From a virus, in IMG/VR virus record IMGVR_UViG_3300050034_000403, positions 25,229-89,228 of that record: a DNA stretch of 64,000 nt, one strand, 5' to 3'. The notes under the pieces were generated by a model. The model had not been told where the DNA came from. It did no database searches and saw only the letters and a list, made by a program, of their open reading frames with translations. Shown piece by piece: positions 8,871-16,498 of this stretch. The stretch's first letter is position 1; each line of letters opens with the position of its first letter. The translations under genes were made by a program, and so were the position numbers.

Positions 8871-8936
8871 AAATGGCCCAAGCCATTTCTGGGCTTGAGC
8901 CATTGCTGATTCCCTCGAAAGGGGGGCATGCGTCTC
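8871..8936 (-). ncRNA. Structured leader RNA element, copy 1 (upstream of major capsid gene)
   Basis: One of three related sequences (with 10531-10596 and 16379-16447) in minus-strand 5-prime leaders. Read on the minus strand: GCATGCCCC, a short CCCT-TTCG-AGGG hairpin, then AGCAATGGCTCAAG, a 10-12-nt loop beginning with CCAGAAATGG, and CTTGGGCCATT. The two outer segments pair as an 11-bp stem. The inner AAATGGC/GCCATTT pair forms a competing hairpin. Located 66 nt upstream of the capsid start. Confidence 0.65.
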
Positions 8937-8967
8937 GACTGATCTTCACGTCTTCAAACTGCAAAAA

Positions 8968-9993
8968 TTACGCTGCGGTAGACTCAGAAACTTCCTGCCG
9001 AATCGCCTGCGATGTTGCCTGCCGGCGCTGCGATTCATTCAAGTTCAACGGATCAGGACGCTCGTTGGCCTTCACAGCACGTGCCACATCAGCAAAGCGA
9101 GAAGGCTGCGCAATCCGCACATCCGGATTCGATCCAATCTTTTCGGCCCACTTGCGATCTGTTTCTTCAATCGCCTTCTGCCGCGCTTCTTCCGCTTCCT
9201 TCAGCTTTGCTTCAAAAGGTGCCGAAGCTTCCAGCCGAACCTTTGCGTCGTGCTCTTCCTGCGACTTGCGCTGAATCTCAGCCTGCTTGCCGGCAAAGTC
9301 GTACTTCCGTGCCACGTAATCGCGGAACGGCAACCGGGAGTTGCTGGCTTCTTCTGAGAGTTTGTCGAAGGAATCGGGAAGGAACTGTCCACCGCTCAAT
9401 CGCTGGTATTCCTGCATGGCCCAGCCGACATTGCTAATTCCGGCACCCAGGCGCTGATCGATGGCTTCCATCGTGAACGTTGGGCTACCAGGCGTTCCAC
9501 CCTGCGCACCGGCCACATAGCGGCCTTGTGCATCGCGCTGCTGGTTTGCTGCCTGTGCTTCCTGCGGCTTGTAATTCGGCGCTTCTGTCGGAACAAATCC
9601 GGCGGAGCGTGCGGCTTCATTCTGCGCACGATAGAAAGCGGCTTGCGCTTCCAAATTCGCCTTTTCGGTTCCCCAATTGTTCAATGCCGGCGCAATCTCT
9701 TTGTCGTAAAATTCTGCGTTGGAACGCTGAGCAACTTCGGCCGCTTCTTTTGCTTCTGCCGCAGCCTTTCGTTCCTGTTCAGCTTTTTCGATAGCCTGCT
9801 GTGCTGCCTGGCGCTCTTGCTCTGCCTTTGCGGCAGATTCTTGGGCCTTGGTGGCAGATTCCTGAGCAGTCTTCCGTTCCTGTTCCGCAGTAGTCAGGAC
9901 TCCGGTGAATGCAGTAATCGCCTTTGCATCGAGTGCAGCGATCTGCTCGTCGTTCAATCCGGATTGCTTCAAAATTTCGTTTACTGTCGGCAT
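8968..9993 (-). CDS. Scaffold protein for head assembly
   Basis: 341 residues, predominantly charged alpha-helix with a long coiled coil (residues about 35-100, with repeats such as AQESAAKAEQERQAAQQAIE) and a Glu/Lys/Arg-rich C-terminal half. Low hydrophobicity, high Ala/Gln/Glu content and position between portal and major capsid genes are typical of phage scaffolds, which shape the procapsid and leave before DNA packaging. No protease motif is seen. Confidence 0.75.
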   Translation of the reverse strand: MPTVNEILKQSGLNDEQIAALDAKAITAFTGVLTTAEQERKTAQESATKAQESAAKAEQERQAAQQAIEKAEQERKAAAEAKEAAEVAQRSNAEFYDKEIAPALNNWGTEKANLEAQAAFYRAQNEAARSAGFVPTEAPNYKPQEAQAANQQRDAQGRYVAGAQGGTPGSPTFTMEAIDQRLGAGISNVGWAMQEYQRLSGGQFLPDSFDKLSEEASNSRLPFRDYVARKYDFAGKQAEIQRKSQEEHDAKVRLEASAPFEAKLKEAEEARQKAIEETDRKWAEKIGSNPDVRIAQPSRFADVARAVKANERPDPLNLNESQRRQATSQAIRQEVSESTAA

Positions 9994-10014
9994 GTCACTT
10001 GTTCTCCCGAAGCG

Positions 10015-10332
10015 TTAGTATTGCGGTTGCTGACCCATCGGTGTTGGCTGTGGCGGACTTACCAAAGCCGTTTGCATCTCTTGAATTCCCTGCGATACCT
10101 TTTCCGCACCAGAGGCAAGACGCGGATCGGAGGCAGCCATTTGCTTGGCTGTCTGATACCAACGTGCGAGCAACATCTGCATTGGATTGGCAGGAGCTTG
10201 CGAAGGAGCACCTTGCTGCGGGGCATTTTGGTCAGGTGCGCCTTGCGGCTGAGCGCCAGCTCCTTGATCGGGAGGCGGTGTACCTGCACCTTGTCCTTGG
10301 TCCTGCGGCATTGGTTGTGCACTTGTAGCCAT
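10015..10332 (-). CDS. Pro/Gln-rich small protein between portal and scaffold
   Basis: 105 residues. The N-terminal half is low-complexity Pro/Gln/Gly/Ala (QGQGAGTPPPDQGAGAQPQG). The C-terminal half is a single amphipathic helix region (PMQMLLARWYQTAKQMAASD). Preceded by a good ribosome binding site (AAGGAGATTCCAGTA). Phages often carry such a disordered-helix protein just before the scaffold; an assembly helper is likely. No family recognised. Confidence 0.55.
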   Translation of the reverse strand: MATSAQPMPQDQGQGAGTPPPDQGAGAQPQGAPDQNAPQQGAPSQAPANPMQMLLARWYQTAKQMAASDPRLASGAEKVSQGIQEMQTALVSPPQPTPMGQQPQY

Positions 10333-10395
10333 TACTGGAATCTCCTTGAGCGAGATTCCCCAACGGCAGCATAGCTACCGTTGGGGAAAAGGTAA

Positions 10396-10503
10396 CTACG
10401 CCTTGATGGCGCTGCGCTTGCCGCGGCCCTTGCGACCACGACTCTTGCGGCCCTTCTTCAGATGGCTTGCCTTCATTGCACTAGCCTTGCGACGTTTTGC
10501 CAT
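10396..10503 (-). CDS. 35-residue protamine-like basic protein
   Basis: Begins MAKRRKASAMKASHLKKG and ends RGKRSAIKA; about half the residues are Lys or Arg, with no acidic residues. Start chosen at 10503 because AAGGAGG lies 9 nt upstream. It has its own promoter (10615-10643) and the conserved leader element copy 2, so a 35-codon gene has about 110 nt of dedicated 5-prime control. Likely binds DNA or RNA, perhaps packaged or condensing; inference. Confidence 0.7.
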   Translation of the reverse strand: MAKRRKASAMKASHLKKGRKSRGRKGRGKRSAIKA

Positions 10504-10530
10504 GATGTTTTCCTCCTTGGTGTGAAATAG

Positions 10531-10596
10531 AAATGGCCCAAGGCCATTTCTGGTCTTGAGCCATTGCTGATTCCCCAAGGAGGGGGGGCATGCCGC
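10531..10596 (-). ncRNA. Structured leader RNA element, copy 2
   Basis: Minus-strand leader of the 35-residue basic gene. It has GCATGCC, a CCCC-TCCTT-GGGG hairpin, then AATGGCTCAAG, a 12-nt loop and CTTGGGCCATT forming an 11-bp stem with one G-U pair. The internal AAATGGCC-TTG-GGCCATTT hairpin is mutually exclusive with that stem. Lies 27 nt before the start codon. Confidence 0.7.
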
Positions 10597-10614
10597 TCAA
10601 AAGATTCTGTTAGA

Positions 10615-10643
10615 GCTATAAGCCGAATTCTTTTTCGCGTCAA
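10615..10643 (-). promoter_or_regulatory. Sigma70-type promoter for the 35-residue basic gene
   Basis: Minus strand TTGACG, 17 nt, TATAGC. It lies immediately upstream of leader element copy 2. The region (TTGACGCGA, AATTCGG) is similar to that upstream of copy 3 at 16461-16489. Confidence 0.6.
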
Positions 10644-10652
10644 GTGTTATTT

Positions 10653-10892
10653 TTACAAAATCGTTTCGTCTACATCCAGAATCTTACGAATCTCTTCCGC
10701 TTGTGCATCAGAAATCTTAGTGCGCTGTTCGAGATTTACTCCCTGCACAGAACCCTGGTTATACTGAACAACCATCTTTCCGGTTGTTCTTGTAGCTTGG
10801 AGTAACTCGTCGGTCTGCTGAATATCGGCAGGTAATTCGACGCTTACTTCGGTCAAATAGTAGTCTTTTTGAACCTTGATTTGGACTGCCAT
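10653..10892 (-). CDS. Hypothetical protein
   Basis: 79 residues (MAVQIKVQKDYYLTEVSVEL to LDVDETIL). Mixed beta then helix; no motif recognised. Follows the portal stop by 9 nt and has AAGGAG before its ATG. It is likely cotranscribed with portal and ends near the promoter of the small basic gene. A virion accessory role is possible from context. Confidence 0.55.
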   Translation of the reverse strand: MAVQIKVQKDYYLTEVSVELPADIQQTDELLQATRTTGKMVVQYNQGSVQGVNLEQRTKISDAQAEEIRKILDVDETIL

Positions 10893-10901
10893 GTCTTCTC
10901 C

Positions 10902-12977
10902 TTAGCTTTCGCTTACTACCGTGCGCGGTTCTCCACCTTGCGCGCCTTTTTGCTTGATCTTGGGCGGCTTTCCTCCGCTCGATGGCCGACCGCCACCAGC
11001 GCCCTTGCCACCGCCGCCGCCCTTACCACCGCCCTTACCACCGCCACCTTCTTCTGGTGGCTGAATTCCGAGCTGCTTCATAAACTGCTGTGCCGCAGCA
11101 GCCGCAAGAATCTTCAGCTTTTGCGATTCCAGCTCTTCGTTGAACCATTTTTCATGTTCGGTATTTCCCTGCACCTCGCCATAGTTGGGGATATCGAGGT
11201 TCTTCATCACCGTCGACCAAGAAATCGGCGCACCACCACGCTTCAGTTGCAGCATCATCAATTGACGTTGCATCTGCGTCACCTTCAACAGCGTGCTCGG
11301 CACCGATACCAACCGAATCTGCTTGGCAAACCAACGCGCACGCGTCAGCTGGTTGTAATGCGATGGATCTTCGGGAAAATTACCGCTGATCATCTCGTCG
11401 GGCATGTGGCTCGGAACCAGATCGTCTGGATTAAAGTCAAAAACCTCTCGTGCAATGCTGTCTGGTCCCACATACTCCATGATTCGTCCGACGTTGAACC
11501 ATTGCAGGATCAGGAATTTCATGCGGTAACCAACCGCCTTATTGCCTTTTTCAATGCGTGCGGCAATGCCCTTTGCAATTGGGCCAATGGACTCCAGCAT
11601 CTTGTCGGCCGTGTCATTGGCAATGTTCATCTTCATGTTCTGAAGATTGCCAAGATCCGTCAGGCCCAACTGCGACTGCTTGCACTCCTTCAAATACTTC
11701 AAAAACGTGAAATGCTCCGAGCTAACACGAACTTCTTCAGGAAGAATCGACTGAAGGATGTCTCTCGGCTTGCCGTCTACGCCGTAGCGCACGTCTTGCT
11801 CAAAGATGTCAAAATGCTCAATCTTTGCGCCGCCTGTGGCGGTGTGGTCATAACCGATCGGCGGATTCAACGTAATCGTGATTACGTCGTCTATCTTGCG
11901 CTCGATCTTGCGCGTCGTTGTTTCAATCGATGCCACATCACCTACTAAAGAACGTCCCAGAGGCTCCCAAGCCCAATCATCCACGGTGTACTGAATCACT
12001 GGAATCTTTCCATCCCAGTCAAAGCTTGGTCCGTCGTACATGGGCCGATCGAGTCCAGTGGAAGTAATGATGAGTCGCAGGTTCGGATACACGCGGCAAT
12101 CTTCTACCGTCGCCGGTCGCATGTACGCCAAGCCGTTGCGCATGCCGCCAAAAATCATTTGGCCAACATAGGGAACTTTGTAGAACCAACTGGTGCCAAC
12201 ATCTCCCATTGGCAATTCATAACCGGTATTGTTGATTCGGAGGTCGCGAATAAACGTGTAGCGAATTTCGCAATAAAGATTGCCAAAACTCCGGTTTGGG
12301 CCACCATAGCGGAAGCGCTCGGCGTAATCCATCCGTCGCGCTTGAACCTGCGTTTTGTAACTACGCGGTCCAACTGTCTGCAATTGTCCCTGGAAAAGCG
12401 GGAAACGACCGTGAGCTTCTGCGATCGGCATGTAGTCGTAGACCGTGACGGCGTAAGCATCCTGCACGTCGTTGCTTCGAGGAATCTGAACAGGAACTAC
12501 ATCCAGCAGGCCCAACGCATCGAACACCATCTTGCGTTCGCCATAGCCATATTCGTCCGCGCGCACCTTTGGCCACAGATAACCGATACCGGTAACGCTG
12601 GCATACTGCAAAACTTTCAAAATCTGGAAAGGAAAATCGGATTCCAGGTAGACGCACTTTGATACCTTGGTCAGCATCTCTGCCATTTGCTTATATGCAG
12701 GGATATCCGACCCATATCCGGCAATTTCGCGCACTTCGGAAAGAGTTTCGCAGAACTTGCGGATGTCGTATTTCAGTTCATTGGTGACAAGAATTGACCG
12801 CGACTTATCTCTGAAGATGGCATCGAAAATGCGCATATTCGTGCCCAGGTTCTTGTAGCATGTCTGCCCTTCAAGAAACCCTTCACCTTCTTCGATTTGT
12901 TCCTCGACCCATCCAGCACGCGAACTCGGCGAGGATTCAAACTTTGGGCATTGCCAGCAGGTAGTTTCTAGCTCCAT
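10902..12977 (-). CDS. Portal protein
   Basis: 691 residues from ATG 12977 (MELETTCWQCPKF), preferred over an in-frame TTG 9 nt upstream because of GAGGG spacing. Length and position between terminase and scaffold fit the large portals of P22-like or podo-like phages. Supporting segments: KVRADEYGYGERKMVFDALG, IPVIQYTVDDWAWEPLGRSL (typical portal wing or stem region), and VASIETTTRKIERKID. The C-terminus has Gly/Lys-rich repeats (GGGGKGGGKGGGGGKGAGGG), an unusually long flexible tail. Forms the dodecameric ring through which DNA enters the head. Confidence 0.82.
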   Translation of the reverse strand: MELETTCWQCPKFESSPSSRAGWVEEQIEEGEGFLEGQTCYKNLGTNMRIFDAIFRDKSRSILVTNELKYDIRKFCETLSEVREIAGYGSDIPAYKQMAEMLTKVSKCVYLESDFPFQILKVLQYASVTGIGYLWPKVRADEYGYGERKMVFDALGLLDVVPVQIPRSNDVQDAYAVTVYDYMPIAEAHGRFPLFQGQLQTVGPRSYKTQVQARRMDYAERFRYGGPNRSFGNLYCEIRYTFIRDLRINNTGYELPMGDVGTSWFYKVPYVGQMIFGGMRNGLAYMRPATVEDCRVYPNLRLIITSTGLDRPMYDGPSFDWDGKIPVIQYTVDDWAWEPLGRSLVGDVASIETTTRKIERKIDDVITITLNPPIGYDHTATGGAKIEHFDIFEQDVRYGVDGKPRDILQSILPEEVRVSSEHFTFLKYLKECKQSQLGLTDLGNLQNMKMNIANDTADKMLESIGPIAKGIAARIEKGNKAVGYRMKFLILQWFNVGRIMEYVGPDSIAREVFDFNPDDLVPSHMPDEMISGNFPEDPSHYNQLTRARWFAKQIRLVSVPSTLLKVTQMQRQLMMLQLKRGGAPISWSTVMKNLDIPNYGEVQGNTEHEKWFNEELESQKLKILAAAAAQQFMKQLGIQPPEEGGGGKGGGKGGGGGKGAGGGRPSSGGKPPKIKQKGAQGGEPRTVVSES

Positions 12978-12982
12978 TGCGG

Positions 12983-13555
12983 TCAACCCTCGATTTCATT
13001 CAGTACGGCAAAATTTCCAAACAATTTCACCGCTGCCAGGTTGTACAACACAGCAGCTTCCTCGGGACTGCTACAGATTCCGAGATGATTGTTCTTCCCG
13101 TTGTGCTCAATCTGTGCTGCGAATTTCTTTCCTTTTTTTACTACGCCCCTATATCCCGTACTGCTTTTGTACTTGCGATTAGCTGCGTTTTGACTTGACG
13201 TTGCTACGCGCATTTCGGAACAGCGACAATCCAGTCCGTTCCCGTGGATGTGATCAACCTGAACGCCTTTGCTGACCCCCATAATTACGCGGTGCAACGA
13301 AACGTGTTTTCCATACTCCTCGCGCAATTCTTCCGTCGAAAGTGCTTCTGCATAAAACTTTTTCTTGCTTGGATGTAAATGCCAAAGAAATTGTGCCGCC
13401 AATTCCTTTTTGTCTGCATCGATAAGCGCTTCATGCCCATCGCCAAAAGGAATATGAACGACACCGTCGTCGTCAGTTATCCATGTCGCAGCAAACTCGG
13501 CCCGCTTTTTGCGGAAGTATTCTTTGCGTCCGCGAATTGTTTCCGGTTGAATCAA
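12983..13555 (-). CDS. HNH-AP2 homing endonuclease
   Basis: 190 residues. HNH core: VSLHRVIMGVSKGVQVDHIH, then GNGLDCRCSEMRVATSSQNA and ANRKYKSS. A C-terminal AP2 domain follows: GYRGVVKKGKKFAAQIEHNG, then SSPEEAAVLYNLAAVKLFG. Inserted between the portal and the small gene upstream of it, in the same orientation. Homing endonucleases cleave an intron-less or gene-less allele and spread by repair. Same architecture as 4641-5192, so this phage carries at least two members. Confidence 0.88.
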   Translation of the reverse strand: MIQPETIRGRKEYFRKKRAEFAATWITDDDGVVHIPFGDGHEALIDADKKELAAQFLWHLHPSKKKFYAEALSTEELREEYGKHVSLHRVIMGVSKGVQVDHIHGNGLDCRCSEMRVATSSQNAANRKYKSSTGYRGVVKKGKKFAAQIEHNGKNNHLGICSSPEEAAVLYNLAAVKLFGNFAVLNEIEG

Positions 13556-13574
13556 GCCTTCACCTGATAACTTC

Positions 13575-13599
13575 TATTGCGCATAGTAGGCAAAATTTG
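13575..13599. terminator. Palindrome between HNH gene and terminase-proximal gene
   Basis: The intergenic 13556-13644 contains the near-perfect palindrome TAGGCAAAATTTGCCTA. It could end the upstream minus-strand transcript or bind a protein. No T-run follows, so termination is uncertain. Confidence 0.35.
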
Positions 13600-13644
13600 C
13601 CTACACGTCTACGCTAATTTCACATAGCGTAAGTTATGCGTAAC

Positions 13645-14034
13645 CTATCGTCCTTTCTCATACGCTTCTGCATGCAGATAGCTTTCGCGCCGCATTTTTG
13701 TCTTGTCCGGTCGATTGCCATACGATTCCAAATGTTGGCGCAAGAAGTCACGGTTCAGGTTATTCCGTGCGTTTGCCATCTGGTGGCGCATGTAGCTGCG
13801 CAAGTTGGCGCGGATGGGTCCTTCAATCATTTCTCGCTGCTCGTCTTCCATCTGGTACTTGTAGGCTTCCCACTTACGCATCCGTTCCGACCACACTTCG
13901 GCTTCATGCATGGTGTTGCAGACAATCTTTTCGAAACCCGCTGGTGCCGGGAACTGTTCAGGAAGGCCCATACGGATTTCGCCGCGAGTTCCATCGTGCC
14001 AAAACACGATTTTGGTTGCTAACTGTGCGTTCAA
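13645..14034 (-). CDS. Small protein coupled to terminase
   Basis: 129 residues from a TTG at 14034. That start overlaps the terminase stop as TTGA and has GGGAGG 6 nt upstream, better than an ATG at 14070. Sequence LNAQLATKIVFWHDGTRGEI, then LPEQFPAPAGFEKIVCNT and a charged helical C-terminus (MEDEQREMIEGPIRANLRSY). Phages of this type often have such a conserved protein between terminase and portal. Function unknown. Confidence 0.6.
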   Translation of the reverse strand: MNAQLATKIVFWHDGTRGEIRMGLPEQFPAPAGFEKIVCNTMHEAEVWSERMRKWEAYKYQMEDEQREMIEGPIRANLRSYMRHQMANARNNLNRDFLRQHLESYGNRPDKTKMRRESYLHAEAYEKGR

Positions 14035-16181
14035 TCGAGACCTCCCACAGAAACCATGTTCGAAGAACATACGGCTTTGCTCAACGGAGGTGCTTTCTCC
14101 GTTGGCAATGCATAGCGCTTTTGCGATCTATCCGCAAGAATGTCGAAATCGTGCGCAGTAAAGAAAGATTGCGCCGCAGCACGCACGCGATCATCATGCT
14201 GACCGCTGCGATGCTCCAACTTGGAAACTCTGCCAGCCGCTGCATGCCGCTCCAGCGTTTTCAACTCTTCAATTAACCATCTGGATGTCGGGCGATACCA
14301 GCCACCATTCACAGCTTCCGTAAAGCGCGTCATCAGGATTGGCACACTCCATACGTTGGAATACCAGCCCTGTTTTTTGCCAGAATCATCCTTGATCTTT
14401 TTGCTGTCGTAGCGACGTGGAACGTGATGCCAATGGAAGCCCATCAGCTTCAACTGGTGCTGGCATGTATCACCTGGTCTTCCGATCTGCTCCACGCAAA
14501 ACTTCACGCCACGTGGATCTTTTGCATTTTCGCCATACCAGGCGGCAATGCAAGCTGCAAATCCGACAACTTGTGCAGAGTTGATGCGGTTCGATACCAG
14601 CTCAGCCACCTGATAGTCATATTCATCGCCAAAACGGTTGCGCGTTACCGATACGCAGGTTCTGTCTTCATCCTCTTTGCCAAGACCATCTGCCGTGTCG
14701 ATGCCGCAACTGTAGGTGTATCCAGGGTTGGGCTCTTCATATACCAGCAGCTTGTCAAAGGTTTCCAGCTCCACATCTTCGTCAATCGGAAGGAGAGGAA
14801 CCAAAACCCAGTCATAGCGTTGTCCGCGATCCGATTTCCATGTCACGCGGATATGCGCTTTGTCGTAATCAATCAATGGCTCTGGTGGCTCAAAACCATC
14901 GTCGATGGAATCACCAGTAATGGCGTAGGCTTGCACCTGCTTCTTTCTTTCCTTGGTGTCGCCTTGCACTTCATAAATGTTGTCTTCGATCTCCTGAATC
15001 GTTTCCACATCGAACACGCTGTCATGCACACCTGTCAGCGCTTCATAGTCGTCAGCCGGCATCTGCGCAAGCCAAATCTTCTGACTGTGATTTTTGCAAG
15101 ATTTGGCGTAATTGAATTCCCAAAACCACTGCTGCTCCAGCGGCATCCGCCAATCTTTTCCAACAATCCGTGACAAAAACGGCGTATTGCGAATGTAGGA
15201 CTCGGCACGGATCACATGCTTGCGCGTTGCTTCCATGCGCTTCTTGTAAAAGTCTTCTGGAACCGGGAACTGACGAATCCATGCCTTTTCAGGGTAAAGA
15301 TCCGTCGCCATTGCCCAAGGAATAAATACAGGGCAAAGATCATGCAATCCTTTGGGGAAGTCTTCTTTCGCAGCGCGCCACGTCTCGGCCAACCAGCCGG
15401 TGTTTCCACCACCTGTGCCTTCAAACACCATGAAGAGGTTGGGAGTGGCGTGCGTGGCGCGCAACAGGCCTTCTTCAATCACCTTCTTAGGCTTGGGGAT
15501 ATCCGCCAACTCCGAAACGTGAATTAATGTGGGAGTCCAACCTTGCGCGATACCCGTTGCCTGCATACCAGATTGAATGGACAACACAGATCCGTTATCG
15601 AATGAGCCTTTGGGTCCACGGCGCGGCACCAGCCACCAGGGGCATTGGTTGTAGGCAATATCCAGGATGCGACCGATCAGCTCGGACTTATCCGACTGCA
15701 CCGAGGCCATCACAGCCTGAGTGTGCGGAATGAACAACATCCTTTGAAGAAACTTCAGAGCGGTTTTTGTGGTGATGCCCACCTGCCGCGCTTTCAAAAT
15801 CAAAAGGCGAATAGCAACTTGCTTTTCGTCGAAATCGGCGATTACGGAATCGAAAACTTCTTGCGATTTCCGGTTTTTGAATTTGAAAATCTCGCCGCCT
15901 TCGTTGCAGACGTAGGCGTAGCAATCGTCAAAGTAGTTGCTATCGAGGGCACACATCACCTGCTCGTTCTCTACCCACCGCCAAATTTCCTTTTGGCGCT
16001 TTTGCGTGATGGGACGCACAAGGGAGATATACGAGGACTTCGAGTTTGATTCGATTTTTACGATGGAATCGATGTAGTGCTTGAATTCTTCCACCTGGGC
16101 AAACGTATGAGGGGTAGGCATCCACCCCTCACGCGCGGCGAACTTGTCCAGGTTCTGTACGATAATCTTTTCGGAATACAT
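14031..16181 (-). CDS. terL: Terminase large subunit
   Basis: 716 residues. ATPase part: LLILKARQVGITTKTALKF (about 126-144) is the Walker-A-like segment, and LIHVSELADIP is Walker-B-like. FEGTGGGNTGW is a coupling-type segment. Nuclease part: YSCGIDTADGLGKEDEDRT supplies the first metal-binding Asp, FCVEQIGRPGD the middle acidic site, and RSGQHDDRVRAAA the C-terminal Asp pair. The protein packages DNA through the portal and cuts it. Starts 14 nt upstream of the 36-residue basic gene's stop side and overlaps the next gene by TTGA. Length is at the long end of the family. Confidence 0.92.
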   Translation of the reverse strand: MYSEKIIVQNLDKFAAREGWMPTPHTFAQVEEFKHYIDSIVKIESNSKSSYISLVRPITQKRQKEIWRWVENEQVMCALDSNYFDDCYAYVCNEGGEIFKFKNRKSQEVFDSVIADFDEKQVAIRLLILKARQVGITTKTALKFLQRMLFIPHTQAVMASVQSDKSELIGRILDIAYNQCPWWLVPRRGPKGSFDNGSVLSIQSGMQATGIAQGWTPTLIHVSELADIPKPKKVIEEGLLRATHATPNLFMVFEGTGGGNTGWLAETWRAAKEDFPKGLHDLCPVFIPWAMATDLYPEKAWIRQFPVPEDFYKKRMEATRKHVIRAESYIRNTPFLSRIVGKDWRMPLEQQWFWEFNYAKSCKNHSQKIWLAQMPADDYEALTGVHDSVFDVETIQEIEDNIYEVQGDTKERKKQVQAYAITGDSIDDGFEPPEPLIDYDKAHIRVTWKSDRGQRYDWVLVPLLPIDEDVELETFDKLLVYEEPNPGYTYSCGIDTADGLGKEDEDRTCVSVTRNRFGDEYDYQVAELVSNRINSAQVVGFAACIAAWYGENAKDPRGVKFCVEQIGRPGDTCQHQLKLMGFHWHHVPRRYDSKKIKDDSGKKQGWYSNVWSVPILMTRFTEAVNGGWYRPTSRWLIEELKTLERHAAAGRVSKLEHRSGQHDDRVRAAAQSFFTAHDFDILADRSQKRYALPTEKAPPLSKAVCSSNMVSVGGLD

Positions 16182-16194
16182 CAGCCCTCATGAG

Positions 16195-16305
16195 CTAGCC
16201 CTTGACGGCGATCGTCTTGCTGGCTCTCTTACCGAGCTTCTTGACACGCGGCGTCATTTTCTTCGTTTCGCACAGCTTGCTTGAAACGCGCTTTGTTTTT
16301 GCCAT
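16195..16305 (-). CDS. 36-residue basic protein
   Basis: MAKTKRVSSKLCETKKMTPR, ending RASKTIAVKG. Strong ribosome binding site (CAAGGAGGAACGTC) before the ATG. Like the 35-residue gene at 10396-10503, it is Lys/Arg-rich, begins MAK, and has its own promoter plus the conserved leader element. The two may be functional twins. Too short for most gene finders; the start site and leader make it convincing. Probably binds nucleic acid. Confidence 0.65.
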   Translation of the reverse strand: MAKTKRVSSKLCETKKMTPRVKKLGKRASKTIAVKG

Positions 16306-16378
16306 GACGTTCCTCCTTGGAACTTACGATCCCGCCAACTTGGTTGTTGCGGGAGGGTTGCAATAGGCCGGAAAACAG

Positions 16379-16447
16379 AAATGGCCCAAGGCCATCTCTG
16401 GTCCTGAGCCATTGCTTGTTCCCGCTTGAGCGAGGGGCATGTGTCTC
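16379..16447 (-). ncRNA. Structured leader RNA element, copy 3
   Basis: Minus strand: CATGCCCCTCGCTCAAGCGG forms the first hairpin. AATGGCTCAGG pairs with CTTGGGCCATT as the long stem, where the change to GG is tolerated as G-U. The internal hairpin is weakened by one change (GAGATGGCC). Lies 73 nt upstream of the 36-residue basic gene, and a further GC-rich inverted repeat (CCCGCAACAACCAAGTTGGCGGG) sits between. Confidence 0.65.
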
Positions 16448-16460
16448 GGTAATTGCTTTA

Positions 16461-16489
16461 CATTTATACCGAATTACATCTTGCGTCAA
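16461..16489 (-). promoter_or_regulatory. Promoter upstream of leader element copy 3
   Basis: Minus strand TTGACG followed by TATAAA at 15 nt or TAAATG at 17 nt. Similar in sequence (TTGACGC.A, AATTCGG) to the promoter at 10615-10643. Confidence 0.5.
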
Positions 16490-16498
16490 GCGTAACTT

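Noticed and set aside
7470-8909. 479-residue plus-strand frame in the capsid region
   Set aside because: Opposite strand of the capsid gene, basic low-quality sequence, no start signal. A shadow of codon bias.
9526-10374. Cys/Leu-rich plus-strand frame over the scaffold gene
   Set aside because: Artefact of the reverse complement of the Ala/Glu/Gln-rich scaffold.
16178-16200. Start of a longer terminase frame upstream
   Set aside because: The ATG at 16181 gives a normal N-terminus, and extending it would run into the basic micro-gene.
8738-16489. Minus-strand peptides with a shared NQQWL..RNGLGPF sequence at three places
   Set aside because: They are translations of the conserved leader RNA element. 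The frames run into the downstream gene only by chance, and substitutions preserve stems, not residues.
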